The translations under genes were made by a program, and so were the position numbers. The notes below the pieces were generated by a model that was given only the letters and a program-made list of their open reading frames with translations, was not told the DNA's origin and did no database searches. From the NCBI GenBank assembly GCA_021201185.1, contig JAJQFJ010000044.1:1-58747 (forward strand): a DNA stretch of 58,747 nucleotides, written 5' to 3'. The stretch is from Clostridiales bacterium (GTDB lineage: Bacteria; Bacillota; Clostridia; Oscillospirales; Oscillospiraceae). Below, in pieces: positions 35,100-42,554 of this stretch. The first letter of the stretch is position 1; each line of letters starts with the position of its first letter.

Positions 35100-35386
35100 C
35101 GAGGTGACAGTTTATCTGGCTCCCCTGAAAGGGGAGCTGTCAGCGAAGCTGACTGAGGGGTGCCGCCCGAAGGGCGGCTCGAAAGCAGCGTAAAATTTCC
35201 TGTCAGGGAATTCGCCGAAAGACTTTCGCTTATCATTAGTGCCAGCTGCTCTCCCTCCGTCACGGCTTCGCCGTGCCACCTCTACCGCCTACGGCGGCAC
35301 TTCGCCTCAAAGAGGGAGGCAAGGGTCTGGCACAAGCCCCTCGGCTCCCTCTTTGCGGCACTTACGCCCTTTCAGGGGGGAGGCAC
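35100..35386. repeat. Palindrome-rich intergenic repeat cluster
   Basis: The gap between the lipoprotein and alr genes is packed with short hairpins: GCTCCCC/GGGGAGC, GTCAGC/GCTGAC, GCCGCCC/GGGCGGC, CACGGC/GCCGTG and ACCGCC/GGCGGC. It has no coding content. Such palindromic units recur between genes in many gut Firmicutes, so this is probably a dispersed non-coding repeat inserted in the operon. Confidence 0.6.
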
Positions 35387-35983
35387 TCATCCATTCTCTA
35401 TAGTGAAGTCGGTAAAGGTCACCGAGACGACCCGGTCGTCCCCCCACAGGATGTCCGCCTGCCGGAGGGCATAGGTTTCCGGGTCGGTCCAGATCGCCAC
35501 CCGGCTCTCCTCGTCGGCGGTTTTGGGGTTTTGGAGCAGGAGGTAGAGGCTCTCCCCGTCCTCCCCCCAGGCGGGGGAACCGCTCTCGATGACGGAGCCG
35601 GACTGGCAGGCGGCCAGAATCACCGGCATGGCGTCCGCCGGGGAGAGGCCGTCCGGGGAGAGGGCCCCTGTCTCCAGAGAGATGCCCTCATACTCCAGAC
35701 TGGCGGAGCCGCCGGACCAGGCGGCCCCCGTCCCCGCGATGGACTCCGGGGCAGTGACCGTCATCGTCCCCGCGCTGGCGTTGCCGGAGAGGGTCACGGT
35801 GTACTGATAGGCCCGGTCGCCGTAGTCGGCGGTGATCTCCGCCGCGGCCTGAAAGCCGGTCATGGTCTGATAGACCTCCCGCAGCGCCTCCGTCTTTGCC
35901 TCTGTGCTCTGTCCCAGCAGTCCACAGCCGCTCAGCAGCAGGACGATGGGAAGTATCATCAGTGCGCCCTTGCTATGGCGCAT
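35387..35983 (-). CDS. YdcC/LolA-like lipoprotein
   Basis: The 198-residue protein has a signal peptide with lipobox LLLSGC (Cys about residue 20), so it is anchored to the outer face of the membrane. The mature part is beta-rich with QYTVTLSGNASAGTMTVTAPESI and ends VTFTDFTIENG, consistent with a LolA-like fold. Its position between nnrD and alr is the same as that of ydcC in Bacillus, which supports orthology although sequence signatures are weak. The function is unknown, with a sporulation link reported for YdcC. Confidence 0.7.
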   Translation of the reverse strand: MRHSKGALMILPIVLLLSGCGLLGQSTEAKTEALREVYQTMTGFQAAAEITADYGDRAYQYTVTLSGNASAGTMTVTAPESIAGTGAAWSGGSASLEYEGISLETGALSPDGLSPADAMPVILAACQSGSVIESGSPAWGEDGESLYLLLQNPKTADEESRVAIWTDPETYALRQADILWGDDRVVSVTFTDFTIENG

Positions 35984-36005
35984 TGCCCTTCCTCCTTGCG
36001 TTATG

Positions 36006-36872
36006 TTAACAATGGAAATCCTCCCGCCAGACCTCCGGCAGCATTTCTACCAGGTCGGAGGGGGTCATGCCCCGAAAGCCTTTGGCCTCCGCCGCCCGGT
36101 CTCCCGCCCGGCCATGGACCCAGACGGCTGCCGCCGCCGCCCGCACCGGCTCCATCCCCTGCCCCAGCAGGGAGAGGATCAGCCCGGCCAGCACGTCGCC
36201 GCTGCCGCCTTTTGCCATGCCCTGGTTGCCGGTGGTGTTCTGAAATACCTGGCCCTCCGGCCCGGCGATCACCGTCCGGTGGCCCTTGAGCACCAGGATA
36301 CACCGATGGGCCTGAGCAAAATCGGCGGCCTCCTGCACCCGGTCTGTCCCCGGCCAGTGGCCGGAGAGACGGCGAAACTCCCCGTCGTGGGGGGTGAGGA
36401 TGAGGGGGACGCTCACCCGGCTCAGAATATCCATATGCCGAGCCAGGGCGTTTAGACCATCGGCGTCTGCCACCATGGGGTAGTTTGCCCGGGTGAGCAG
36501 ACCGGTGACCAGCCCGTCCAGCTCCTCCGACTGGCCCAGCCCCGGGCCGATCAGCCCGGCGTCACAGCCGGAGAGGCGTTCTGCCAGCGGCTCCAGGGCG
36601 GTCCCGGCCAACCTCCCGTTTTCATCCTCCGGGAGGGGAAAGGGCATGGCCTCGTCGCACTTCACCGCCGCCACCGGCCAGACGGAACGGGGCACCCCCA
36701 GGAACACCAGCCCGGTACCGCCCCGGACGGCGCTCCGGGCCGCCAGCACAGGAGCGCCGGTGTAGCCCACGCTGCCCCCGGCGATGAGCACCTTCCCAAA
36801 GGTGCCCTTGTGGCCGTCCTCCGGACGCTCCGGCAGCCATCCGGCCACCAGATCCCGGGTCAGAAGCGTCAT
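36006..36872 (-). CDS. nnrD: ADP/ATP-dependent (S)-NAD(P)H-hydrate dehydratase
   Basis: The 288-residue protein has KGTFGKVLIAGGSVGYTGAP near the N-terminus, LILTPHDGEFRRL, LKGHRTVIAGP and the ribokinase-like GGSGDVLAGLI, all typical of the NnrD/CARKD repair enzyme. It dehydrates damaged NAD(P)H hydrates. The fused epimerase domain (NnrE) of some homologues is absent. ATG 36872 follows GGGAGGCGGGG and matches domain length. It heads the nnrD-ydcC-alr set on the minus strand. Confidence 0.93.
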   Translation of the reverse strand: MTLLTRDLVAGWLPERPEDGHKGTFGKVLIAGGSVGYTGAPVLAARSAVRGGTGLVFLGVPRSVWPVAAVKCDEAMPFPLPEDENGRLAGTALEPLAERLSGCDAGLIGPGLGQSEELDGLVTGLLTRANYPMVADADGLNALARHMDILSRVSVPLILTPHDGEFRRLSGHWPGTDRVQEAADFAQAHRCILVLKGHRTVIAGPEGQVFQNTTGNQGMAKGGSGDVLAGLILSLLGQGMEPVRAAAAAVWVHGRAGDRAAEAKGFRGMTPSDLVEMLPEVWREDFHC

Positions 36873-37049
36873 TTGCCCCGCCTCCCGTCTGAGATTTTTC
36901 CCTATTGTAGCACAGGGAGAGGGGATTGGCAAACGGGTTTTGCGGGGAGAACACTTTTAGAAGCGGTACGAATTTGTTGTGGACAGATGTGGGAGGAAAA
37001 GCTCTACCACCAAAAGCCACTTTTACGAAAAGACATTTCTCTTATCTAC

Positions 37050-37079
37050 TGGACAAATGCCGGGGGACGCTGGTATAAT
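37050..37079 (+). promoter_or_regulatory. Promoter of the phosphohexomutase gene
   Basis: TGGACA at 37050-37055 and TATAAT at 37074-37079 with an 18-bp spacer; the leader is about 85 nt. Confidence 0.6.
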
Positions 37080-37168
37080 AGAGTCATCAACCGGAGACCT
37101 GCCGGGACGGGCAGCACAGCCGACCCAGAGCCGGGACGGGGTCTCACATTTTTTGGAGGTGTATTCCA

Positions 37169-38899
37169 ATGTCCTATAAAGACACGTATGAAAAATGGCT
37201 GAACAGCCCCGCTCTGTCCGCTGAGGAAAAGGCGGAGCTGGAGTCCATCCGGGATGACGAGAAGGAGATCGAGAGCCGGTTCTTTGGCCCTCTGGAGTTT
37301 GGCACCGCCGGTCTGCGGGGCACCATGTGCGTGGGTCTGCACCAGATGAACCGGCACATCGTCGCCCACGCCACCCAGGCCTTTGCCGAGGTGGTCAAGG
37401 CGGAGGGAGCCGAGGCCTGTGAGAAGGGAGTCATCGTCATCCACGACTGCCGGAACCACTCCACCGAGTTTGCCCGCACCGCCGCCGCCATCCTGGCTGC
37501 CAACGGCATCAAGGTCAAGCTGTTTGACGAGCTGCGCCCCACGCCCGAGGTGTCCTTCGCCGTCCGGTACTACGGGGCTCAGGCGGGCATCAACATCACC
37601 GCCTCCCACAACCCCAAGGAGTACAACGGCTATAAGGTCTACTGGGCGGACGGCGCTCAGCTGCCCCCGGTCCATGCCGACGTGGTCGCCGCCAAGATGA
37701 AGGAGCTGGACGTGTTCGACGACGTCAAGACCATGGATCTGGAGGAGGCCAAGGCCCAGGGCCTGGTGACTCTGCTGGGGGAGGAGACTGACGAGGCCTT
37801 CCTGGAGCAGGTCATGGGTCAGGTCATCGACCGGGCCTCTGTGGAGCAGGTGGCGGACACCTTCGGCATCGTCTACACCCCCTTCCACGGCACCGGCTAC
37901 AAGCTCATCCCCGAGGCGCTCAAGCGGCTGGGCATGAAGAAGGTCTACTGTGTGCCCGAGCAGATGGTCATCGACGGCGACTTCCCCACCGTGGCCTCCC
38001 CCAACCCGGAGAACCCGGAGGGCTTCTATCTGGCTGTCGATCTGGCCAAGGAGCACGGCTGCGACCTGATCGTGGGCTCCGACCCGGACGCTGACCGGGT
38101 GGGCGTTATGGTCAAGACCTCCGCCGGGGACTATGCGGTCCTTTCCGGCAACCAGACCGGCATCCTGCTGGAGGACTACGCCATCCAGGCCCGGAAGCGG
38201 GCGGGCATCCTCCCGGAGAACGCCTATGTGAACACCACCATCGTCTCCTCCGCCATGGCAACCAAGGTGGCCGAGGCCAACGGCGTCAAGTGCGCCCGCG
38301 CCTTCACCGGCTTCAAGTTCCTGGGCGAGAAGAAGGACAAGCTGGAGAAGTCCGGCGAGGGCAAGGTCATCTACTCCTATGAGGAGTCCTGCGGCTATAT
38401 GTTCGGCGACTACGTCCGGGACAAGGACGCCGTCACCGCCATCACCATTGTGGTGGAAATGGCCGCCTACTATGCCACCCAGGGCAAGACCCTGTACGAC
38501 GCTCTGATGGACTGCTACGCCAAGTACGGCTTCTACGGCGAAAAGACCCTGAACCTGGTCATGCCCGGCCTGGACGGCATGGCGAAGATGGCCGGTATCA
38601 TGCAGCGGCTCCACGCCGAGCCTCTCACCGAGGTGGCCGGTACCCCCGTGGTGGTGGCCAAGGATTATCAGACCGGCACTGCCACCGATCTCGCCACCGG
38701 CAAGGTGGAGGAGATGGAGCTGAAGGACTCCAACGTGGTGGCCTATGATCTGGCCGACGGCACCACCTTCATCATCCGTCCCTCCGGCACCGAGCCGAAA
38801 ATCAAGGTCTACATCCTGGCCAACGGCGAGACCCAGGAGGCGTGCGACGCCAAGGTGGCAAAGTACAACGCCTTCGCCCCCTCCATCAAGGAGCTGTAA
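37169..38899 (+). CDS. pgcA: Phosphoglucomutase/phosphomannomutase family phosphohexomutase
   Basis: The 576-residue enzyme has FGTAGLRGTM, the phosphoserine loop TASHNPKEYNGYKVYW, the metal loop DPDADRVGV, the sugar loop YSYEESCGYM and the phosphate loop RPSGTEPKIK. It interconverts hexose 1- and 6-phosphates. The length and order match the PgcA type of Firmicutes, which make glucose-1-phosphate for envelope glycans and storage polysaccharide. The start follows GGAGGTG. It is monocistronic and ends at the hairpin at 38925. Confidence 0.95.
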   Translation: MSYKDTYEKWLNSPALSAEEKAELESIRDDEKEIESRFFGPLEFGTAGLRGTMCVGLHQMNRHIVAHATQAFAEVVKAEGAEACEKGVIVIHDCRNHSTEFARTAAAILAANGIKVKLFDELRPTPEVSFAVRYYGAQAGINITASHNPKEYNGYKVYWADGAQLPPVHADVVAAKMKELDVFDDVKTMDLEEAKAQGLVTLLGEETDEAFLEQVMGQVIDRASVEQVADTFGIVYTPFHGTGYKLIPEALKRLGMKKVYCVPEQMVIDGDFPTVASPNPENPEGFYLAVDLAKEHGCDLIVGSDPDADRVGVMVKTSAGDYAVLSGNQTGILLEDYAIQARKRAGILPENAYVNTTIVSSAMATKVAEANGVKCARAFTGFKFLGEKKDKLEKSGEGKVIYSYEESCGYMFGDYVRDKDAVTAITIVVEMAAYYATQGKTLYDALMDCYAKYGFYGEKTLNLVMPGLDGMAKMAGIMQRLHAEPLTEVAGTPVVVAKDYQTGTATDLATGKVEEMELKDSNVVAYDLADGTTFIIRPSGTEPKIKVYILANGETQEACDAKVAKYNAFAPSIKEL

Positions 38900-38924
38900 G
38901 ACAAACCCATCCGTACAGATTCAG

Positions 38925-38951
38925 CCCCCGCCGGGTCGTCCGGCGGGGGTT
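38925..38951 (+). terminator. Terminator of the phosphohexomutase gene
   Basis: CCCCCGCCGG and CCGGCGGGGG form a perfect stem. The expected T-run is cut to TT because the 160-bp repeat starts right there. Confidence 0.7.
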
Positions 38952-39110
38952 CAGCGTGTCAAAAATCCTTTTTGCCACGCTGAGTACGATTTTTGAACTT
39001 TGAAAAAGTTCTAAAAATCGTTTTTTTGCACGCGAAGGGGGCTTTTTGCCCCCTCCTCCGCACCCCCGCTACTCTGTCGCGGAAGTCTCAAGCGTTTTTT
39101 TGACAGTCTC
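38951..39110 (+). repeat. 160-bp dispersed repeat, copy 1
   Basis: It is about 97 percent identical to 40913-41072. It starts TCAGCGTGTCAAAAATCC and ends TTTGACAGTCTC, so TGTCAAAAA near the start and TTTTTGACA near the end form short terminal inverted repeats. Inside are hairpins GCGTG/CACGC and ACGATTTTT/AAAAATCGT. It has no coding capacity: a MITE-like or REP-like element. Confidence 0.85.
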
Positions 39111-39429
39111 AGCCGCTTCTGTGTCTGTTGTCCCCGTTTGGGCCGCAGGAGCCTTCTCTGCAGCCGGTTTGCCCACAGCTCCGCCTGGAGGCAGCGCCAG
39201 GCCAGGGGGCGTTTTCCCAGAGATCGTGTCTGCTGATCTCCAGATAGCCCTGACTCGGCTCCCACGGCTCCATGTGCTCCATCCCCTTCCGACGGAACGG
39301 AGGATACCATCAAGGTGTATCGGGCCAACTGCCGCCCGGCATCGAAACGGCATCTTCTCAAAGGGGAAGGGAGCCGCTGTTTTGCCATATGTTGGCGATG
39401 GGGCCAGGGAAATCCACCAGAAATAGAAG
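39111..39429. other. Gap without a recognised intact gene
   Basis: Minus-strand frames across this stretch (for example 39069-39353) are interrupted and overlap the repeat. One reads like coding sequence for short stretches (GYLEISRHDLWENAPWPG), suggesting a decayed gene, but I cannot identify it. Confidence 0.3.
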
Positions 39430-39466
39430 TTGACAGAAAAAGAACAATGTGTTACAATTTGTAACA
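39430..39466 (+). promoter_or_regulatory. Promoter with a 17-bp palindromic operator
   Basis: TTGACA at 39430-39435 and TACAAT at 39453-39458 with a 17-bp spacer. TGTTACAA-T-TTGTAACA (39450-39466) is a perfect 8-1-8 palindrome over the -10 box. Read as direct repeats (TGTTAC, TGTAAC, 10 bp apart) it also resembles a WalR-type site, which would fit the wall hydrolase downstream. Confidence 0.65.
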
Positions 39467-39489
39467 GTTAAATCGCAGGAGGTAACAAA

Positions 39490-39783
39490 ATGGCAGATCA
39501 GGCAAAGCTGCCCCTGGAATATAAGGGGTATCCCCTCCGTCGGAAGGACAACGTCATCTATTACGGCAATATGACCGATCCCTATATCATCATGCTGCAG
39601 GTGCTCAGCAGCGTTCCCATCGACGATATGAGCATGGCCACCAAGGTCTCCGTTCAGCTTCAGCACACCGACGCCGAGCTGAAAAACCGGGATCGGGTGG
39701 TCCGCTCCAGCGAGAAGAACAGCCTGTATGCGGCCATGGATCTGGCCCATGTTTGGCTCACCCGGGCGCTGGCCAACCGCTGA
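39490..39783 (+). CDS. Small conserved protein of unknown function
   Basis: The 97-residue soluble protein starts MADQAKLPLEYKGYPLRRKD and contains NVIYYGNMTDPYIIMLQV, with no membrane segment and no motif I recognise. It has an excellent GGAGG ribosome site and a strong promoter, so it is a real gene. It precedes the NlpC/P60 hydrolase by 51 bp and is probably co-transcribed; a link to the envelope is possible but only by position. Confidence 0.7.
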   Translation: MADQAKLPLEYKGYPLRRKDNVIYYGNMTDPYIIMLQVLSSVPIDDMSMATKVSVQLQHTDAELKNRDRVVRSSEKNSLYAAMDLAHVWLTRALANR

Positions 39784-39834
39784 TTTTCCCTGTTCCACAC
39801 AACCGCGCATCACCCCGCACCACCTGGAGGTTTT

Positions 39835-40866
39835 ATGGTTCCTGTACGAAAGATTTTGACCACCCTTGCTCTCACGACCGGGTCCCTGGCCCTGATGACA
39901 TCTGCGGCGCTGGCCACCGATGTCGCCGATATCCTCTGTCAGGCCACACTGAATACAGATTGCGCCCTGCTGGAGGAGGCAGACAGCCAGTCGGATGAGG
40001 TCGTCGCCCTGGAGACAGGGGACGAGGTCGTCCTCCTCTCCCGGGACGGAGAGCTGGCGGAGGCCGCCTATGAGGACGGCGACGAGGTATATACCGGCTA
40101 CCTGTCCCTTGAGGACGTGACCCTGGAGTCCCGGGGAACGGCGCAGCTTCTCTCTACAGTGGCCATCCTCCGGGAGACCCCCTCTGACGAGGGCGACCCG
40201 GTGGAGCTGCTGAACCGAGGGGATGAGCTGGAGATTTTGGGCTATGGAGACGGATGGTATCTCGTCTCTGTGGGAGATGACACCGGCTACCTGCATCTGG
40301 AGGACGTGGACGCCGAGGTGGTCACCACCACCAAGCTGAACCTCCGGGAGGAGGCCTCCACCAGGAGCAAGGTCTGCGAGGTGCTCCCCACCGGCACCGA
40401 GCTGGAGCTGCTCTCCGCCGAAAAGGACGGCTGGGTGGAGGTGAGCTACGAGGGTGAGACGGGCTACGTCTCTGTTGACTACCTGACCGCCTCGGAGGAG
40501 TACATCGTAGACAACCCGGTGATGACCGCCGGAGAGGCTGTGCTGGCCTATGCACAGCAGTTTTTGGGCAACCGGTACGTCTGGGGCGGCACCAGCCTGA
40601 CCAACGGCTGTGACTGTTCCGGCTATGTCATGAAGATTTTCGCCGCCTTCGGCGTCAGCCTGCCTCACAGCTCCTACGCCATCCGGAACTACGGCACCGC
40701 CGTGTCTTACAGCGATATCCAGGTGGGAGACGTGGTGTGCTACAGCGGCCATGTGGGCATCTACGCCGGTAACGGCCAAATCATCAACGCCCTCAACAGC
40801 CGCAAGGGCATCTGCTATACCAGCGTGAACTTTTCTAAAATCATCACCATCCGCCGCCTTGTGTGA
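39835..40866 (+). CDS. Secreted SH3b-NlpC/P60 cell-wall endopeptidase
   Basis: The 343-residue protein has a signal peptide (to about residue 28, ALA), three SH3b-like repeats (about 32-95, 100-155 and 165-222) and a C-terminal NlpC/P60 domain (about 230-343). The catalytic Cys is in NGCDCSGYVMKIF and the His in GHVGIYAGNG. Such enzymes cut the D-Glu to meso-DAP bond in peptidoglycan stems, consistent with DAP-type wall genes nearby. The ribosome site is TGGAGG. A terminator follows at 40886. Confidence 0.93.
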   Translation: MVPVRKILTTLALTTGSLALMTSAALATDVADILCQATLNTDCALLEEADSQSDEVVALETGDEVVLLSRDGELAEAAYEDGDEVYTGYLSLEDVTLESRGTAQLLSTVAILRETPSDEGDPVELLNRGDELEILGYGDGWYLVSVGDDTGYLHLEDVDAEVVTTTKLNLREEASTRSKVCEVLPTGTELELLSAEKDGWVEVSYEGETGYVSVDYLTASEEYIVDNPVMTAGEAVLAYAQQFLGNRYVWGGTSLTNGCDCSGYVMKIFAAFGVSLPHSSYAIRNYGTAVSYSDIQVGDVVCYSGHVGIYAGNGQIINALNSRKGICYTSVNFSKIITIRRLV

Positions 40867-40885
40867 CGAAAACAGAGCGAACAGC

Positions 40886-40913
40886 AGCCCGGAGGGACGC
40901 CCCTCCGGGCTTT
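40886..40913 (+). terminator. Terminator after the NlpC/P60 gene
   Basis: GCCCGGAGGG and CCCTCCGGGC pair around ACGC; the TTT that follows is shared with the start of the repeat copy. Confidence 0.75.
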
Positions 40914-41072
40914 CAGCGTGTCAAAAATCCTTTTTGCCACGCTGAGTACGATTTTTGAATTTTGAAAAAGTTCTAAAAATCGTTTTTATTGCACGCGAAG
41001 GGGGCTTTTTGCCCCTCCTCCGCACCCCTGCTGCTCTGTCGCGGAAGTCTCAAGCGTTTTTTTGACAGTCTC
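40913..41072 (+). repeat. 160-bp dispersed repeat, copy 2
   Basis: Same orientation and length as 38951-39110, differing at a handful of positions (GAATTTTG for GAACTTTG, a one-base A insertion in the T-run, one C fewer in a C-run, two substitutions near the end). Like copy 1 it begins at the base of a terminator stem. Confidence 0.85.
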
Positions 41073-41149
41073 GTTTCACTTTGCTAACCGGAGCTTTGCG
41101 TGTATAATGATAGATAAGACAGCGCGGCAGGAGCGAAGGAGGGTGCGAT

Positions 41150-41536
41150 ATGGCAAAGCTGACATTTTCCATGGAGAACTATCTAGAGGCGGTTTATGAG
41201 CTCTCTGACGGGGGCGGCGGGGCGCGCGTCAGCGATATCGCCACCCGGATGGGGGTATCCAAGGCCAGCGTGAACAGCGCCATGAACCTGCTCCATCAGC
41301 GGGGGCTGGTGGAAAACGAGAAATACCGGGAGATCCACCTGACCGAGGCGGGACGACAGGCGGCCCGCCTCACGGCTGAGAAACACCACATCCTCCAGAC
41401 CCTCCTGAGCCGGGTCATGGGAGTGGGGGAGGAGCAGGCCAGCGCAGACGCCTGCGCCATGGAGCACGTCATCTCCGACGAGTCCACCGGAAAAATATTG
41501 GAATTTCTGGAGAAAAACGGAATAGAGGTCGAATAG
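41150..41536 (+). CDS. DtxR/MntR-type metal-dependent transcriptional regulator
   Basis: The 128-residue protein starts with MENYLEAVYELSDGG and the winged helix ARVSDIATRMGVSKASVNSA, then a dimerisation region with EKHHILQTLLSRVMGVGEEQA and CAMEHVISDE, the metal-ligand pattern of the MntR/DtxR family. It lacks the SH3-like third domain, like MntR. It probably senses Mn or Fe. A TATAAT at 41103-41108 lies upstream. No metal transporter is nearby, so its targets are elsewhere. Confidence 0.88.
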   Translation: MAKLTFSMENYLEAVYELSDGGGGARVSDIATRMGVSKASVNSAMNLLHQRGLVENEKYREIHLTEAGRQAARLTAEKHHILQTLLSRVMGVGEEQASADACAMEHVISDESTGKILEFLEKNGIEVE

Positions 41537-41715
41537 ACGAGCATAACGGGCCGGTCCCTGCCGGGTTTCTGCGGAAATCCGGCGGAGGTCGGCCTGTCGT
41601 TTTTGAAAAGACTCGAAAATCCTCGATGAAAAGTGGGGGAGCGACCGGTGAAACCTGTTGAAAACTGAGATAAAATATGATAAATTGAACCATCATGAGG
41701 GAGGAGGCAGGAGTG

Positions 41716-42472
41716 ATGAACGAGATCAGAGTGGCGGTCGCAGCGCATGATGACAGCCTGCGGCGAAATATGGAACGCTACCTGGACCGGGCAAACGACA
41801 TCCGGGTGGTGGGCAGCACGGGGGGGTGGCGGGGCAGTCCTGCCTCTGCTCCGACAGTACAGGCCCCAGGTGCTGCTGGTGGAGCCTGCCTTCCCGGACA
41901 GAGACGGTCCGGAGCTGCTGTACCGCATCCGGCAGGAGCTGGGGCCGGAGCTTCGGATGATCGTGATCACCGGAAATACCCGGGGAGCGATCATGGAGCG
42001 CCTGGTTCAGCTCCGGGTATGTTATTTTCTGGCAAAGCCTCTGGCCCTGCCCTCGCTGGAGGAGTATGTCCGCCTGGCCATGGTGGAGGAGGAGTACCCG
42101 CAGGGGCACCGGCTGGCGGTGGAGCGCCGGGTGGCCTTGGCCTTCCGGGAGATGGGCGCCCGGGCGGGGCAGCGGCAGTACCTTTACTCCTTCCACGCCG
42201 TCTGCGCGGCGGTGGAGCAGCCACAGCTCCTGTACGACGGCGTCACCAAGGCGGTCTATCCTCTGGTAGCGAGAAAATGCGGCGCGTCCGTCCCGGCGGT
42301 GGAGCAGGGCATCCGCAGCATGTGCGAGTGGCTATGGGAGAAGGGCAGCCGGGAGGCGCTGGACCGCTATTTTCCTCCGGCAGTCTATGGGAGAGACTTT
42401 CGTCCCAGCAACTCCGCCTTTGTGGGCGCACTGGCCCAGCAGCTCCGGGAGGACTGGCGGATGTGGGGATGA
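41716..42472 (+). pseudogene. Spo0A paralogue with a +1 frameshift at a G7 tract
   Basis: Reading from ATG 41716 (MNEIRVAVAAHDDSLRRNME) runs out of frame at the G7 run 41820-41826. Removing one G joins it to the frame that continues QVLLVEPAFPDRDGPELL and ends at 42472, a 251-residue protein. The second half is a Spo0A DNA-binding domain (about 140-250): YLYSFHAVCAAVEQ, KAVYPLVARK, AVEQGIRSMCEWLWEKG and RPSNSAFVGALAQQLRED. In the receiver, the phosphoacceptor Asp position is Glu56, while FLAKPLA and VITG are kept. So it is a degenerate receiver, perhaps phosphorylation-independent. The frameshift may be real, phase-variable, or a sequencing error. Confidence 0.75.
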
Positions 42473-42493
42473 TCGCCCGCAATCAACCGAAAA

Positions 42494-42540
42494 GCAGCCC
42501 CTGCGCTGACCGATGCTGTCAACGCAGGGGCTGCATTGCT
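42494..42540. terminator. Terminator between the Spo0A-like gene and murE
   Basis: GCAGCCCCTGCG (42494-42505) pairs with CGCAGGGGCTGC (42523-42534), then ATTGCTTTT on the plus strand. It separates convergent genes. Confidence 0.75.
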
Positions 42541-42554
42541 TTTGGTATGCTTTT

